Counted from the first letter of the stretch, positions 10,983 to 21,712 are shown. The stretch: DNA of 60,247 nt from Chromatiales bacterium (GCA_024762475.1 JANTHJ010000008.1:1-60247); one strand, 5' to 3'. The notes: generated by a model from the sequence alone, not told the origin. Numbers and translations: made by a program.

Positions 10983-11711
10983 ATGCCCAGCGCCCAACCC
11001 CCCAGACGCGTCCTGCTCAAGCTCAGCGGCGAAGCCCTGATGGGCGCGGGGGACTTCGGCATCGATCCGGACGTTCTCGGGCGGCTTGCCCGCGATATCG
11101 CAGTGCTGGCACGCGAGGGCGTACAGTTCGGCGTTGTCATCGGGGGAGGCAACATCTTCCGCGGGGCAGGCCTCGCGGGTGGGGGCTTCGACCGCGTCCG
11201 TGGCGACCAGATCGGGATGCTGGCCACGGTGATGAATGGCCTGGCCATGCAGGACCGTCTGCTGCGCGAGGGCATCGATGCCCGTACTCTTTCTGCGTTT
11301 CGCATCGATTCGGTGTGCGAGCACTACAGCCGCGATCTGGCGCTCTCTCACCTGCAGGCGGGCCGGGTAGTGATGCTCGCCGGCGGCACCGGCAATCCCT
11401 TCTTTACCACGGATTCAGCGGCGAGTCTGCGCGCCATCGAGATCGATGCCGACCTCATGATCAAGGCGACCAAGGTGGACGGGGTTTATTCGGCCGATCC
11501 GGTAAAAGATCCCAATGCCGAGTTCTATCCCAGGTTGAGCTATGATCGGGTCCTGGACGAGGGCCTGGGGGTGATGGACACCACCGCGGTGGTGTTGTGC
11601 AAGGAGAACCACATGCCGCTGCGGGTGATGAATATCAACGAACCGGATGCCCTGCGGCGCGTCATGCAGGGTGAAGAAGTCGGTACCCTGGTAACCGGAG
11701 ACGATGGATGA
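10983..11711 (+). CDS. pyrH: UMP kinase
   Basis: Hexameric amino-acid-kinase-family enzyme that phosphorylates UMP to UDP. The 242-aa sequence has the phosphate-binding [13 protein letters not shown] at the N-terminus, [11 protein letters not shown], the acceptor-site segment [13 protein letters not shown], and [13 protein letters not shown]. The ATG at 10983 ([17 protein letters not shown]) matches family starts; the in-frame extension upstream covers the hairpin. The stop overlaps the frr start by ATGA. Confidence 0.97.
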   Translation: MPSAQPPRRVLLKLSGEALMGAGDFGIDPDVLGRLARDIAVLAREGVQFGVVIGGGNIFRGAGLAGGGFDRVRGDQIGMLATVMNGLAMQDRLLREGIDARTLSAFRIDSVCEHYSRDLALSHLQAGRVVMLAGGTGNPFFTTDSAASLRAIEIDADLMIKATKVDGVYSADPVKDPNAEFYPRLSYDRVLDEGLGVMDTTAVVLCKENHMPLRVMNINEPDALRRVMQGEEVGTLVTGDDG

Positions 11712-12265
11712 TCGATGACATCAAGAAGGACGCCGCCAGCCGCATGGCCAAGAGCGTCGAGGCACTTGCGGAAAACCTCGCCAAGATCCGCACCGGTCGT
11801 GCCCATCCGAGCATGCTCGACCATGTAACTGTCAGCTATTACGGTGCCGAGACACCGCTTCGCCAGGTTGCCAACGTGGGCGTGGAAGATGGCCGCACGC
11901 TCACAGTTCAGCCTTACGAGCAGAGCATGGTGAGTGCTGTGGAGAAGGCGATCCTGGAGTCCAATCTCGGCGTTACGCCCAATACCGCGGGCACCATGAT
12001 ACGGCTGCCGATTCCACCATTGACTGAAGAACGTCGCCGCGACATGACCCGTATCGTGCGTCAGGAGGCGGAGCAGGCGCGGGTGGCGGTGCGCAATATC
12101 CGGCGCGACGCGAACAGCAGTCTCAAGGAACTGGTCAAGGAGAAGCTGATCTCCGAGGATGATGAACGGCGGGGCCAGGAAATCATCCAGAAACTGACCG
12201 ATCAGCACGTCAAGGAGATCGACGAGCTGATGGCGAAGAAGGAAGAGGATCTGATGTCTGTGTGA
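11708..12265 (+). CDS. frr: Ribosome recycling factor
   Basis: Releases post-termination ribosomes together with EF-G. The 185-aa length equals that of E. coli RRF. Typical segments are [33 protein letters not shown] and [12 protein letters not shown], giving the long three-helix bundle and small beta domain. It overlaps pyrH upstream (ATGA) and uppS downstream (GTGA), so its translation is probably coupled on both sides. Confidence 0.98.
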   Translation: MIDDIKKDAASRMAKSVEALAENLAKIRTGRAHPSMLDHVTVSYYGAETPLRQVANVGVEDGRTLTVQPYEQSMVSAVEKAILESNLGVTPNTAGTMIRLPIPPLTEERRRDMTRIVRQEAEQARVAVRNIRRDANSSLKELVKEKLISEDDERRGQEIIQKLTDQHVKEIDELMAKKEEDLMSV

Positions 12266-13056
12266 ACAGACCCGGGGACGGCGTGGCAGGAAGCGACAGC
12301 AAGGATATCGATCCGCCGATGGCCGGGCGCGTGCCGCGCCATTTGGCAATCATCATGGATGGCAATGGGCGTTGGGCCCAGCAGCGGGGAGAGCCGCGGC
12401 ATGCGGGTCACCGGGCCGGTGTGGAGTCGGTCCGCAGCACCATCGAGGCCTGTGTCGAGCACGGTATTGGGTACCTGACGCTGTTCGCTTTCAGTTCCGA
12501 GAACTGGCGCCGCCCGCGCAGCGAGGTGGACATGCTCATGGAGCTGTTCATGATGGCGCTGGCGCGCGAGATCCGCAAACTCGACAAGAACGACATCCGC
12601 CTGCGGGTGATCGGCGATGTGGCCGCCTTCCCCGAGAAGCTGCAGAAACAGATCGCCGAGGCCGAGCAGCGGACAGCTGGCAACGCGGGACTGCTGTTGC
12701 AGATAGCCGCCAACTACGGGGGACGCTGGGACATCACCCAGGCGGCGCGCCACTTGGCCGAAAAGGTGGCAGCCGGTGAGCTCAGCCCGGAGGATATCGA
12801 CGAAAGGCAGTTGGCCCAGGCGACCTCCTTTGGCGAGGTCCCCGATCCCGACCTGTTCATCCGTACCGGTGGAGAACTGCGCATCAGTAACTTTCTGCTC
12901 TGGCACTGCGCCTATTCCGAGCTCTATTTCACTCCCACCCTGTGGCCGGACTTCGACAAGGCCGCCTTCAGCGAGGCCCTGGCCGAATTCGCCCGTCGCG
13001 AACGGCGCTTCGGCCAAACCAGCGAGCAGCTCGACGACAAGGCCGGCCTCGGCTGA
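12262..13056 (+). CDS. uppS: Undecaprenyl diphosphate synthase (isoprenyl transferase)
   Basis: Cis-prenyltransferase making the C55 carrier lipid for peptidoglycan and O-antigen. The 264-aa protein carries the signature [14 protein letters not shown] with catalytic D33, the [11 protein letters not shown] segment and the C-terminal [14 protein letters not shown]. It starts with GTG at 12262 overlapping the frr stop. The first 20 residues before the conserved core are poorly conserved in the family, so a slightly later start cannot be excluded. Confidence 0.97.
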   Translation: MNRPGDGVAGSDSKDIDPPMAGRVPRHLAIIMDGNGRWAQQRGEPRHAGHRAGVESVRSTIEACVEHGIGYLTLFAFSSENWRRPRSEVDMLMELFMMALAREIRKLDKNDIRLRVIGDVAAFPEKLQKQIAEAEQRTAGNAGLLLQIAANYGGRWDITQAARHLAEKVAAGELSPEDIDERQLAQATSFGEVPDPDLFIRTGGELRISNFLLWHCAYSELYFTPTLWPDFDKAAFSEALAEFARRERRFGQTSEQLDDKAGLG

Positions 13057-13877
13057 TGCTGGGGAGCCGCATCCTCACTGCCCTGGTCCTCATCCCGCTG
13101 GTAGTGGCCGGGGTGCTGCTCGCCCCCTCCGATACGCTTGCGCTGGTCTTCGGTGCGGTCGTTGTGCTCGGAGCACGGGAGATGGGCCGTCTGGGCGGTA
13201 TCGAGAGCCTGCTGTGGCAATGGCTCTATGCGTTGCTGGTGGGAGTCTCGATGTGGCTGTTGTTTCGCTGGTCCGATGCCACACTCGATCAGCGGCTGGA
13301 AATCCTGGCTACTCTGTTCTGGGTGCCGGCGACCCTGGCATTGGTGGCACGCCGGCGCCCACTGCAGCAGGTCGTGGGGCTGCGGCCAGCCGTCCTGCTG
13401 CTCGGGGCAGGGCAGCTAGTGATTGCCTGGTTGGCGGTAATGGATATCCATCGAGGCGGCGGCCAGGGGCCGGCCCTGGTGCTGTTCATGCTGGTATTGA
13501 TCTGGGTCGCCGACTCCGGCGCCTATTTCGCCGGCCGCGCCTTTGGGCATCACAAGCTATCGCCGCAGGTCAGTCCGGGCAAGACTTGGGAAGGGGTGGT
13601 CGGTGGCCTGCTCGCGGCGGTGTTGTGGGCCTGGATTTTCCACGCGACGGCGGGTGTCGAGCTGCCTCTCTTGTCCCTGCTCCTGCTCTCCCTGTTCACC
13701 GCAGTGGTATCTGTCGGTGGAGATCTGTGGGAAAGCCTGCTCAAACGCCAGACGGGTCTTAAGGACAGCGGCACGCTGCTGCCTGGGCACGGGGGAGTGC
13801 TCGACCGGATCGACAGCCTGATCGCTGCTGCGCCGTTGTTTGCCCTTGGGCTGGGGTTGCTGGAGGGCGCATCATGA
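13056..13877 (+). CDS. cdsA: Phosphatidate cytidylyltransferase
   Basis: Integral inner-membrane enzyme forming CDP-diacylglycerol from phosphatidate and CTP. The 273-aa chain has about eight hydrophobic segments and the CDS signature near the C-terminus, [18 protein letters not shown]. The ATG at 13056 overlaps the uppS stop (TGATG), and the stop overlaps dxr by ATGA. An in-frame reading that starts earlier lies inside uppS and is discarded. Confidence 0.97.
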   Translation: MLGSRILTALVLIPLVVAGVLLAPSDTLALVFGAVVVLGAREMGRLGGIESLLWQWLYALLVGVSMWLLFRWSDATLDQRLEILATLFWVPATLALVARRRPLQQVVGLRPAVLLLGAGQLVIAWLAVMDIHRGGGQGPALVLFMLVLIWVADSGAYFAGRAFGHHKLSPQVSPGKTWEGVVGGLLAAVLWAWIFHATAGVELPLLSLLLLSLFTAVVSVGGDLWESLLKRQTGLKDSGTLLPGHGGVLDRIDSLIAAAPLFALGLGLLEGAS

Positions 13878-15052
13878 AGCGCGTTGCGGTACTCGGTTCC
13901 ACCGGCTCGATCGGGCTCAGTACGCTGGATGTCATTGCGCGTCACCCGCAGCGTTACGATGTGGTAGCGCTCACTGCAAACACCGATGTGGAACGGATGC
14001 GCGATCAGTGCTTGGCGTATCGACCGCAGGTGGCGGCGATGGCGGACGAGCGGGCGGCCGAGCAGCTGGCCGTCGCCTTGCGCGAACAGGCCCCAGAGAT
14101 CGAGATATTGGCCGGCGAGGTGGGGGTGGCCGAGGCTGCCGCCATCCCGGTGGTCGATCAGGTGATGGCCGCCATCGTGGGGGCGGCCGGGCTCATGCCC
14201 ACCCTGGCGGCTGTGCGCGCCGGGAAGCGGATCCTGCTTGCGAACAAGGAGGCGCTGGTGGTGGCGGGCGGCCTCTTCATGCGCGAGGCGCGGGCCCATG
14301 GGGCGCAGGTTCTGCCCATCGACAGCGAGCACAATGCCATTTTCCAATGCATGCCGCCGGACTTTGACAAGGGTCTCGATCGGGTGGGTGTACGGCGCAT
14401 CCTGCTGACCGCCTCCGGGGGACCTTTTCGCACCCGTCCGCTGGCCGAGCTGACCGACGTGACACCGGACGAGGCCTGCGCTCATCCGAATTGGGATATG
14501 GGGCGCAAGATCTCGGTGGACTCCGCCACCATGATGAACAAGGGCCTGGAGGTGATCGAGGCACGGTGGCTGTTCGATGCGGATCCTGATCGGATTCAGG
14601 TGGTGGTGCATCCGCAGAGCGTCATCCACTCGCTGGTCGAGTACGTCGACGGCTCGGTGCTGGCGCAGTTGGGCAATCCGGACATGCGAACCCCCATCGC
14701 CCACGCCCTCGCCTGGCCGGAGCGCCACCATGCCGGCGTGGCACCTCTTGATCTGTTCGAGGTGGGCCGACTCGATTTCGAACCGCCGGATACCCGGCGT
14801 TTTCCCTGTCTGCGACTGGCTTTCGAGGCCGCAACGGCTGGAGGAGCAGCGCCCGCGGTGTTGAACGCGGCCAACGAGGTGGCAGTGGCCCATTTTCTCG
14901 CGGGAGGCATTCGCTTTCCTCAGATTCCGGCGGTGATAGAGTCCGCCCTCGTGGCAGTCACCGATGGTGACAGCGATACCCTCGAAGGCCTGATGGCAAT
15001 CGATGGCGAGGCCCGATCAGTGGCGGAACGCCTGATCGCCGAAGGGGTCTGA
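13874..15052 (+). CDS. dxr: 1-deoxy-D-xylulose 5-phosphate reductoisomerase
   Basis: Second enzyme of the MEP isoprenoid pathway; converts DXP to MEP with NADPH and a divalent metal. The 392-aa length is typical. The N-terminal dinucleotide motif is [15 protein letters not shown], the metal site includes [10 protein letters not shown], and the substrate-binding segment is SASGGPFR-like ([12 protein letters not shown]) with [19 protein letters not shown] shortly after. It feeds uppS, encoded two genes upstream. Confidence 0.98.
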   Translation: MKRVAVLGSTGSIGLSTLDVIARHPQRYDVVALTANTDVERMRDQCLAYRPQVAAMADERAAEQLAVALREQAPEIEILAGEVGVAEAAAIPVVDQVMAAIVGAAGLMPTLAAVRAGKRILLANKEALVVAGGLFMREARAHGAQVLPIDSEHNAIFQCMPPDFDKGLDRVGVRRILLTASGGPFRTRPLAELTDVTPDEACAHPNWDMGRKISVDSATMMNKGLEVIEARWLFDADPDRIQVVVHPQSVIHSLVEYVDGSVLAQLGNPDMRTPIAHALAWPERHHAGVAPLDLFEVGRLDFEPPDTRRFPCLRLAFEAATAGGAAPAVLNAANEVAVAHFLAGGIRFPQIPAVIESALVAVTDGDSDTLEGLMAIDGEARSVAERLIAEGV

Positions 15053-15058
15053 AGGCTC

Positions 15059-16426
15059 ATGGAAGGTTTCCTGATCAAGCTCTTGGCCTTTGTGGTCGCC
15101 ATCGGCCTACTCGTCAGCGTGCACGAGTTCGGCCATTTCTGGGTGGCGCGCAAGCTGGGCATCAAGGTACTGCGATTCTCGATCGGGTTCGGACGGCCGC
15201 TGTGGCGCTGGCAGGGCAGAACGGACGGCACCGAATACGTGGTCGCCAGCATTCCCCTCGGCGGCTATGTGCGCATGCTCGACGAGCGGGAAGGCCCGGT
15301 GCCCGAGCAGGAGCGCGATCGCGCGTTCAACCGCCAATCCCTGTGGGTGCGGTCGGCGGTCGTAGTGGCCGGCCCGGCCTTCAATTTTCTGTTCGCCATC
15401 CTTGCCTTCTGGATGGTCCTGGTGATGGGGGAGACCGGCGCTCGCCCGCTGGTCGGCGAAGTGGTGCCCGACAGTCCGTCAGCCCAGGCCGGTCTTCTGC
15501 CAGGCAGCGAGATCGTTGCGGTCGACGGCGAGGTCACGCCCACCTGGGGATTGGTGATGCAGGCCCTGGCCGAGGGTTCGCTGTCATCCAAGCCGATACC
15601 CATTCGCGCGCGCCTCCCAGACGGCCAAGAAAAAACGTTCACGCTGCCACCGGATAGGATCGGTGACATCGCGGAGCAGCCGGATCTGCTCAAGATTCTG
15701 GGGATAAAGCCCGATCGCCCCCGGGTGCCACCGGTGATCGGGAAGGTGCTGCCGGGAGAGCCGGCGGCTGAGGCGGGGCTTGGGCCGGGCGACCGAATCC
15801 TCCAGGCCGATGGCCAGTCGATCGACGACTGGGGAGACTGGGTGCGATACGTCCAGGAGCGGCCGGGCAGACTCATCCGGGTCAGGGTCGAGCGCGATGG
15901 CCGCCAGTTGGAACTGGAACTGATCCCGGCCACCCGCAAGCTGGGCGATCGCGAGATCGGCCGCATCGGTGCGGTAAACCAGCCATTGGACGAGTCCGCA
16001 TTGGTGCCTTGGCGGACGGAATACCGTCTGGGACCTCTGGATGCCCTGCCGGCTGCCGCCTCGCGGACGCTGGAGTACTCTGTGCTGACCCTCAAGGTCA
16101 TCTGGCGGATATTGACCGGCCAGGCCTCGGTGCAGAACCTGAGCGGGCCGCTGAGCATTGCCGACGCGGCCGGAACGACCGCCAGCTATGGCCTGGTCTC
16201 CTTCCTGCGCTTCCTGGCGATCGTGAGCATCAGCCTGGGGGTGCTCAACCTGTTGCCGGTCCCCGTGCTCGACGGGGGTCACCTGTTGTTCTTCCTCCTC
16301 GAGGCGGTGCGTGGCGGCCCCCTGCCCGAAAGTTGGCTGGAACAGGGGCAGCGCATTGGTTTGGCCTTTCTCGCTGCCATCATGGCGCTGGCATTCTACG
16401 TGGACATCGTCCGCTATCTTCAATAG
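15059..16426 (+). CDS. rseP: RseP site-2 intramembrane zinc metalloprotease
   Basis: Cleaves RseA within the membrane to release sigma-E during envelope stress. The 455-aa sequence has the zinc motif HEFGH at residues 22-26 in the first transmembrane segment, two periplasmic PDZ domains (about 115-200 and 215-300), and the second zinc-ligand motif NLLPVPVLDGGHL in the C-terminal membrane region. It is 6 bp after dxr and directly upstream of bamA, the standard gammaproteobacterial order. Confidence 0.97.
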   Translation: MEGFLIKLLAFVVAIGLLVSVHEFGHFWVARKLGIKVLRFSIGFGRPLWRWQGRTDGTEYVVASIPLGGYVRMLDEREGPVPEQERDRAFNRQSLWVRSAVVVAGPAFNFLFAILAFWMVLVMGETGARPLVGEVVPDSPSAQAGLLPGSEIVAVDGEVTPTWGLVMQALAEGSLSSKPIPIRARLPDGQEKTFTLPPDRIGDIAEQPDLLKILGIKPDRPRVPPVIGKVLPGEPAAEAGLGPGDRILQADGQSIDDWGDWVRYVQERPGRLIRVRVERDGRQLELELIPATRKLGDREIGRIGAVNQPLDESALVPWRTEYRLGPLDALPAAASRTLEYSVLTLKVIWRILTGQASVQNLSGPLSIADAAGTTASYGLVSFLRFLAIVSISLGVLNLLPVPVLDGGHLLFFLLEAVRGGPLPESWLEQGQRIGLAFLAAIMALAFYVDIVRYLQ

Positions 16427-16591
16427 CTTGCCCGTCCGTGCGGGACTCCATCAGCAGCCAGTAAGGGGGTGCTGCGTTCCGAAGCGGCCGGCCGGCGCCG
16501 AATGTGGCTTTGTCACGGTTCGTCTTAGTATACTGCGCCCTTTGCTGCCCTTCCTGGGCAAGCAGCGCCTCGCGGCAGACAGGGAATCTTG

Positions 16592-18877
16592 ATGATGAGG
16601 ACAAAAATCGGGCTCGTCACCTTGCTGGCACTCCTGCTGGCCGTTCACGCGGCTTGGGCGGCGGGCTTTCGCATCGAGGATATCCGGGTGGAAGGCCTGC
16701 AGCGCATCACCGCGGGCACCGTGTTCAATTATCTGCCGGTGAAGCCGGGGGAAACGCTTACCGACAAGCGCAGTGCCGAGGTGATCCGTGCACTGTTCAA
16801 GACCGGTTTCTTCAAGGACGTACGGCTGGAACGGGATGGCAACGTCCTGGTGGTCGTGGTGAGCGAACGTCCGGCCATCGCGGAGCTCAATTTCAGCGGC
16901 AACAAGTCGATCGAGACCGATGCGCTGAAAGAGGGCCTGAAGGACGTCGGTCTGGCCGAGGGTCGTACCTTCAACCGGTCGGTACTCGACAGCATCGAGC
17001 GCGAGCTGGAGCGCCAGTATTTCAATCAGGGAAAGTACGGGGTCAAGATCAAGACCACGGTGACACCCCTGGAACGCAACCGTGTGGCCATCGATATCGA
17101 TATCGTTGAGGGCGAAACGGCGCGCATCAAGGGTATCAACATCATTGGCAACAAGACCTTCGACCAGGACGATTTGCTGACCCAATTCAAACTATCCACC
17201 GGCGGCTGGTTTTCTCGCTTTACCAAGGACAATCAGTACTCGCGCCAGAAGCTGGCGGGCGACCTGGAGACTCTGCGGTCGTTCTACCTGGATCGGGGTT
17301 ATGTGAACTTCAAGGTGAAGTCCACCCAGGTGACCATCACGCCGGACAAGAAAGACATCTATGTGACCATCAATATCGACGAAGGGGATGTCTTTACCCT
17401 GGCCGACATCCAGCTGGCCGGCGATTATGTGGGCAAGCCGGAGGATTACTTTCCGCTGATTCATCTGCGCCGCGGCGAGCCTTTCAACCGCAAGGCGGTG
17501 GTAGAGAGCAGCGATCGTATCTCGGCCAGGCTGTCGGACCAGGGCTATGCCTTCGCAAACGTCAATGCCATTCCCGAGATCGACAATGACAACAAGACCG
17601 TCACGATCACCTATTTCGTCGATCCGGGTAAACGCGTGTACGTGCGCCGACTCAACATCAAGGGCAATGCGCGTACCCGTGACGAGGTGATCCGGCGTGA
17701 ATTCCGGCAGATGGAGGCGGCCTGGTTCTCCGGCGAGAAGCTGAAGCTGTCGCGCGAGCGCGCCCAGCGGACCGGCTATTTCGAGAAGGTGAACGTGGAG
17801 ACGCCGGCGGTGCCTGGCTCGCCCGACCAGGTGGACGTGAACGTGAGCGTGACCGAGAAGCCCTCGGGCGAGCTCCTGGCCGGCTTGGGCTATTCGCAGG
17901 CCGACGGCTTCATCTTCAACGCCAGCGTGGCCCAGGAGAACTTCCTGGGAACTGGCAAGAAGGTGTCCTTGGCCTTGCAGACCAGTAGCGCCAACCGTCG
18001 CTACGAGGTGTCCTATACGAACCCATATTACACAGTGGACGGCATCAGTCGGGGCTTCACGCTCAGCTATCGATCGACCGACTTCAGTGATCTCTCGACC
18101 GCCGATTACAAGACCGATGATGGCATCATCGGGGTGAACTTCGGCATTCCCCTGAGCGAATTCAATCGCTTTACCTTCGGTGGCGCGCTGCACTTCATCG
18201 ATTTTCAGAAGGGGGCCTCGCCGCCTCAGGAAATCATCGACTGGGAGAATGCCGAGGGCAACAACTACCTGGATCTGGAGCTGACGCTGGGCTGGGTGCA
18301 CGACTCGCGCGACAATGCCCTGTTCCCCAAGGAAGGGGCGATACAGCGGCTCTCTGCCGAGGTGGCGGTGCCCGGGAGCGACCTGCTGTACTACAAGCTT
18401 GGTTACAAGCATCGCCGTTACTGGCCGGTGTTCCGCGACCTGGTGTTCTCTCTCAACGGCGAAGTCGCCTACGGGGCGGCGTACGGGGGAACCAGCCAGC
18501 TGCCGATCTTCAAGAACTACTTTGCCGGGGGCCCTACCTCGGTGCGGGGTTACAAATCCCTTTCGCTCGGGCCCCGTGACACGACGGGCGACCCGCTTGG
18601 CGGCAATGCCAAGGTTTTGGCCAATGCCGAGCTTTATTTCCCCTCGCCATTCTATTCGGACACCATGCGTTTCCTCACCTTCTTTGATGCAGGATCGGTG
18701 TTTGACACGGAGGGTGGGAAAGGCATCGATACGGGCGAATTCCGCTATTCCGCAGGTGTTGGTTTGGCGTGGTTGTCGCCGGTCGGCGCCATCACCATGA
18801 GCTACGCGCAGCCCCTGAAGAAGGATAGCCAGGACGAACCGGAGGAGTTCCAGTTCACCTTTGGCACCAGCTTCTGA
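16592..18877 (+). CDS. bamA: Outer membrane protein assembly factor BamA
   Basis: Central subunit of the BAM complex that inserts beta-barrel proteins into the outer membrane. A signal peptide (MRTKIGLVTLLALLLAVHAAWA) precedes five POTRA repeats (about 25-425; the first begins FRIEDIRVEGLQRIT) and a 16-stranded barrel with the conserved loop motif VRGYKS; the C-terminus ends in phenylalanine (FTFGTSF). About 761 aa. A TTG at 16589 is also possible, but the ATGs at 16592 and 16595 are better spaced from AGGGAA at 16581-16586. Confidence 0.97.
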   Translation: MMRTKIGLVTLLALLLAVHAAWAAGFRIEDIRVEGLQRITAGTVFNYLPVKPGETLTDKRSAEVIRALFKTGFFKDVRLERDGNVLVVVVSERPAIAELNFSGNKSIETDALKEGLKDVGLAEGRTFNRSVLDSIERELERQYFNQGKYGVKIKTTVTPLERNRVAIDIDIVEGETARIKGINIIGNKTFDQDDLLTQFKLSTGGWFSRFTKDNQYSRQKLAGDLETLRSFYLDRGYVNFKVKSTQVTITPDKKDIYVTINIDEGDVFTLADIQLAGDYVGKPEDYFPLIHLRRGEPFNRKAVVESSDRISARLSDQGYAFANVNAIPEIDNDNKTVTITYFVDPGKRVYVRRLNIKGNARTRDEVIRREFRQMEAAWFSGEKLKLSRERAQRTGYFEKVNVETPAVPGSPDQVDVNVSVTEKPSGELLAGLGYSQADGFIFNASVAQENFLGTGKKVSLALQTSSANRRYEVSYTNPYYTVDGISRGFTLSYRSTDFSDLSTADYKTDDGIIGVNFGIPLSEFNRFTFGGALHFIDFQKGASPPQEIIDWENAEGNNYLDLELTLGWVHDSRDNALFPKEGAIQRLSAEVAVPGSDLLYYKLGYKHRRYWPVFRDLVFSLNGEVAYGAAYGGTSQLPIFKNYFAGGPTSVRGYKSLSLGPRDTTGDPLGGNAKVLANAELYFPSPFYSDTMRFLTFFDAGSVFDTEGGKGIDTGEFRYSAGVGLAWLSPVGAITMSYAQPLKKDSQDEPEEFQFTFGTSF

Positions 18878-18887
18878 GTATTGCACC

Positions 18888-19397
18888 GTGATATTCCGCC
18901 TACTAGCGCTTTGCCTCCTGTTTCTGCTGCCGATGACGACTGTAGCGGAGGTCTCGGTGGCCTATGTGAACGCGGCACGGCTGCTGAAGGATGCACCCCA
19001 GGTCGAGCAGATCAAGGCGCGTATTCGCGAGGAGTTCAGCGCGCGGGACAAGCGCCTGGTCGAAATGCAGAAGCAGATGGACCTTCTGACCGAGAAGCTT
19101 CGGCCGGAGTCGCGGGAACTGACGCCAGAGGAGAAGGAACGCCTGCAGAAGGATCTGGCTACACGCAAGCTGCAGTACCAGCGTGCGCGGGACGAGCTGG
19201 AGCAGGACAAGCAACTGCGCTTCAGCGAGGAGGAAGAGCGCTTCTCCCGGATTATTCATGAGGTGATTGCCCAGGTGGCGCAGGATCGCAAGCTGGATCT
19301 GGTGCTGCAAGGCGGCGTGATTTGGGTGGACCCGCGTATCGATATCACCGAGGTAATCCTCACCCGGCTGCATGAACTGTCCAAGCAGAAGAACTGA
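18888..19397 (+). CDS. skp: Periplasmic chaperone Skp (OmpH family)
   Basis: Periplasmic holdase that carries unfolded outer-membrane proteins to BamA. The GTG at 18888 is chosen because it opens a clean signal peptide (MIFRLLALCLLFLLPMTTVA) and the following AEVSVAYVNAARLLKDAP is the Skp core start. The central region (about 35-125) is a charged coiled coil with heptads. The 169-aa length suits the family. Ribosome-binding is weak and the gene begins 10 bp after bamA, suggesting coupling. Confidence 0.9.
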   Translation: MIFRLLALCLLFLLPMTTVAEVSVAYVNAARLLKDAPQVEQIKARIREEFSARDKRLVEMQKQMDLLTEKLRPESRELTPEEKERLQKDLATRKLQYQRARDELEQDKQLRFSEEEERFSRIIHEVIAQVAQDRKLDLVLQGGVIWVDPRIDITEVILTRLHELSKQKN

Positions 19398-19400
19398 TCG

Positions 19401-20447
19401 ATGCCCGACTTGAGCCTGGAGACCCTGGCCGAGTTGACCGGCGCGGAACTGCAGGGCGATTCGGCCTGCAGGGTGAGCCAGGTGGCGTCACTCGACGAGG
19501 CGCAGCCGGGGCAGCTGGCCTTTCTGGTATCCAAGCGGTTCGTGCCATACCTGGAGACGACCCGGGCGTCGGCGGTGATTCTCTCCCCCGAGCATGCGGC
19601 GCTGTGTCCGACCAATGCCCTGGTGAGCGACAACCCACAGCTCGCGTATGCGTTGGCGGCCGCCGCCCTGAGCGCGCGCGCGCCCGCTCCTCCGGGCGTC
19701 CACGAGACCGCGGTGGTGGACGCCACCGCTGAAATCGCACCAAGCGCAAGCATTGGCGCCCATTGCGTGATTGGTGCCCACTGCGTCATTGCAGACGACG
19801 TGGAGATCGGCCCCAATTGCGTAGTGGGTGAGGGATGCGTGATTGGTGCCGGCTCACGCCTGGTGGCCAGCGCCACCCTTTGCGCGGGTACCCGCCTGGG
19901 GCGGCGATGCCTGATCCATCCGGGCGCAGTGCTCGGCGCCGACGGCTTTGGTCTGGCCAATGACAAGGGGCGCTGGGTGAAGATCCCTCAGCTGGGGAGG
20001 GTGGTTTTGGGTAACGATGTCGAGGTGGGGGCCTGCACCACCATTGATCGCGGTGCCCTGAAAGACACGGTTCTGCACGATGGTGTGAAGCTCGACAACC
20101 AGATTCAGGTCGCGCACAACGTCGAGATTGGCGAGAATACGGCCATGGCTGCCCATGTCGGGATCGCCGGTTCCACTCGTATCGGGTCGGGCTGCACCGT
20201 GGCCGGGGCCGCCGGCATTGCGGGTCATCTGGAACTGGCAGACGGAGTACATGTCTCGGGATTGACGGCCGTGAGCCGCTCGCTGCGCAAGCCGGGTCTG
20301 TATACCAGTACCGTACCCGCCATGCCACACGACCAGTGGGGACGAAACTTTGCCCGCCTGAGGCAGCTCGACGATCTCTACCGTCGTGTCAGGGCATTGG
20401 AGAAAGCCCTGCAGGAAAAGAACGGAGACGTGGATTCTCCCCAATAA
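19401..20447 (+). CDS. lpxD: UDP-3-O-(3-hydroxyacyl)glucosamine N-acyltransferase
   Basis: Third acylation-pathway enzyme of lipid A synthesis; adds a hydroxyacyl chain from ACP to the 2-amino group. The 348-aa sequence has an N-terminal uridine-binding domain (about 1-100), a left-handed beta-helix of hexapeptides (about 105-300) with the catalytic-histidine segment NQIQVAHNVEIGENT, and a C-terminal helix (LDDLYRRVRALEKAL) that binds ACP in the family. It starts 3 bp after the skp stop. Confidence 0.97.
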   Translation: MPDLSLETLAELTGAELQGDSACRVSQVASLDEAQPGQLAFLVSKRFVPYLETTRASAVILSPEHAALCPTNALVSDNPQLAYALAAAALSARAPAPPGVHETAVVDATAEIAPSASIGAHCVIGAHCVIADDVEIGPNCVVGEGCVIGAGSRLVASATLCAGTRLGRRCLIHPGAVLGADGFGLANDKGRWVKIPQLGRVVLGNDVEVGACTTIDRGALKDTVLHDGVKLDNQIQVAHNVEIGENTAMAAHVGIAGSTRIGSGCTVAGAAGIAGHLELADGVHVSGLTAVSRSLRKPGLYTSTVPAMPHDQWGRNFARLRQLDDLYRRVRALEKALQEKNGDVDSPQ

Positions 20448-20498
20448 CAGGTAAAGCGCCCGAATTGCGGCACCTGCCACCAACCTTTCGAGATTCTT

Positions 20499-20936
20499 AT
20501 GTCAGTCATGGATATCCAGAAGATCACCAGCATGCTGCCGCACCGCTACCCGTTCCTGCTCGTGGATCGGGTGCTGGAAGTGGACAGTGGCAAGCGGCTG
20601 GTGGCAATCAAGAACGTCACCTACAACGAGCCATTTTTTCAGGGGCACTTTCCGGAGAAGCAGGTCATGCCCGGCGTGCTGATCATCGAGGCCCTGGCTC
20701 AGGCGACGGGCCTGCTCGCCATGGACAGCGAGGAGGTCAGCGGCGCGGCCATCTATTATCTGGTGGGCGTGGACAAGGCGCGTTTCAAACGCCCGGTGGT
20801 ACCTGGCGATCAGCTTCAGCTCGAGGTCGAGGTGGCGCGGGTTCGCCGGGGCATCTGGAGCTTTATCGGCAAGGCGACCGTTGACGGTGCAGTGGCTGCC
20901 TCTGCCGAGATCATGTGTACCGCCAGAGATCTCTGA
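20499..20936 (+). CDS. fabZ: 3-hydroxyacyl-[ACP] dehydratase FabZ
   Basis: Hot-dog-fold dehydratase of fatty-acid elongation. The 145-aa protein shows [15 protein letters not shown], the catalytic histidine in [10 protein letters not shown] and the catalytic glutamate in [11 protein letters not shown]. Position between lpxD and lpxA is conserved because both pathways compete for 3-hydroxyacyl-ACP. The ATG at 20499 or 20508 could be used; the difference is three residues. Confidence 0.97.
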   Translation: MSVMDIQKITSMLPHRYPFLLVDRVLEVDSGKRLVAIKNVTYNEPFFQGHFPEKQVMPGVLIIEALAQATGLLAMDSEEVSGAAIYYLVGVDKARFKRPVVPGDQLQLEVEVARVRRGIWSFIGKATVDGAVAASAEIMCTARDL

Positions 20937-20938
20937 GC

Positions 20939-21709
20939 ATGATCGACCCCCGTGCGGTGGTGGATCCCGCCGCGGAACTCGCAGAGGACGTCGAGGTCGG
21001 CCCCTTCACCGTGATCGGCCCGGGCGTCGAGATTGGCCCGGGCACGGAGATCGGGCCGCACGTGGTGATCCGCGGATACACCCGCATTGGCCGGGACAAC
21101 CACATCTTCCAGTTCGCCTCGATCGGGGAGGACCCACAAGACAAGAAGTACGCCGGCGAGGAAACCCGGCTGGAGATCGGTGACCGCAACCGCATTCGCG
21201 AGTTCACCACCATCCATCGTGGCACGGTTCAGGATGGCGGCGTCACGCGTATCGGTGACGATAACCTCTTCATGGCCTATACGCACGTGGCCCACGACTG
21301 CCAGATCGGCAGCAACGCCATCATGGCCAATGCCGCCTCCTTGGGCGGACACGTACGCCTCGACGACTGGGCCATCCTCGGCGGCTTTGCGATCGTGCAT
21401 CAGTTCTGTCGTATTGGCGCGCATGCCTTTGCCGCCATGGGCAGCGTCATTTCCAAGGGGATTCCACCCTACGTGATGGTGGCCGGACATCCGGCCAGGG
21501 CGCGGGGGCTGAATACCGAGGGCCTGCGCCGGCGGGGTTTCGATGCCGAGCAGATCTCGCGCATCAAGCAGGCCTACCGGCTGGTCTACAGTTCGGATCT
21601 GCTGGTCAAGGATGCCATCATGCAGATCGAGAGCCAGTGGGGTGAATTCCCCGAGATACAGCGTTTCGTGCAGTTCCTGCGCGCCAGCGAGCGCAGTTTC
21701 ATCAAATAG
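20939..21709 (+). CDS. lpxA: UDP-N-acetylglucosamine O-acyltransferase
   Basis: First step of lipid A synthesis. The 256-aa protein consists of left-handed beta-helix hexapeptides up to about residue 185, with the catalytic histidine in FMAYTHVAHDCQIG and the conserved IHRGTVQDGG, then a C-terminal helical domain (GLRRRGFDAEQI). The start at 20939 is 2 bp after the fabZ stop. The in-frame reading from 20915 would overlap fabZ with no family match. Confidence 0.97.
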   Translation: MIDPRAVVDPAAELAEDVEVGPFTVIGPGVEIGPGTEIGPHVVIRGYTRIGRDNHIFQFASIGEDPQDKKYAGEETRLEIGDRNRIREFTTIHRGTVQDGGVTRIGDDNLFMAYTHVAHDCQIGSNAIMANAASLGGHVRLDDWAILGGFAIVHQFCRIGAHAFAAMGSVISKGIPPYVMVAGHPARARGLNTEGLRRRGFDAEQISRIKQAYRLVYSSDLLVKDAIMQIESQWGEFPEIQRFVQFLRASERSFIK

Positions 21710-21712
21710 CCC

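Noticed and set aside
13550-14893. 447-aa minus-strand ORF spanning cdsA and dxr
   Set aside because: Histidine/arginine-rich composition of a shadow frame; no recognisable fold and crosses two well-supported genes.
16505-16540. Possible bamA promoter with TTGTCA (16510-16515) and TATACT (16529-16534)
   Set aside because: The spacer is only 13 bp, too short for sigma-70, and it does not match the sigma-E pattern either; upstream rseP probably carries the transcript.
17192-18886. 564-aa minus-strand ORF within bamA
   Set aside because: Antisense shadow; bamA has signal peptide, POTRA and barrel features on the plus strand.
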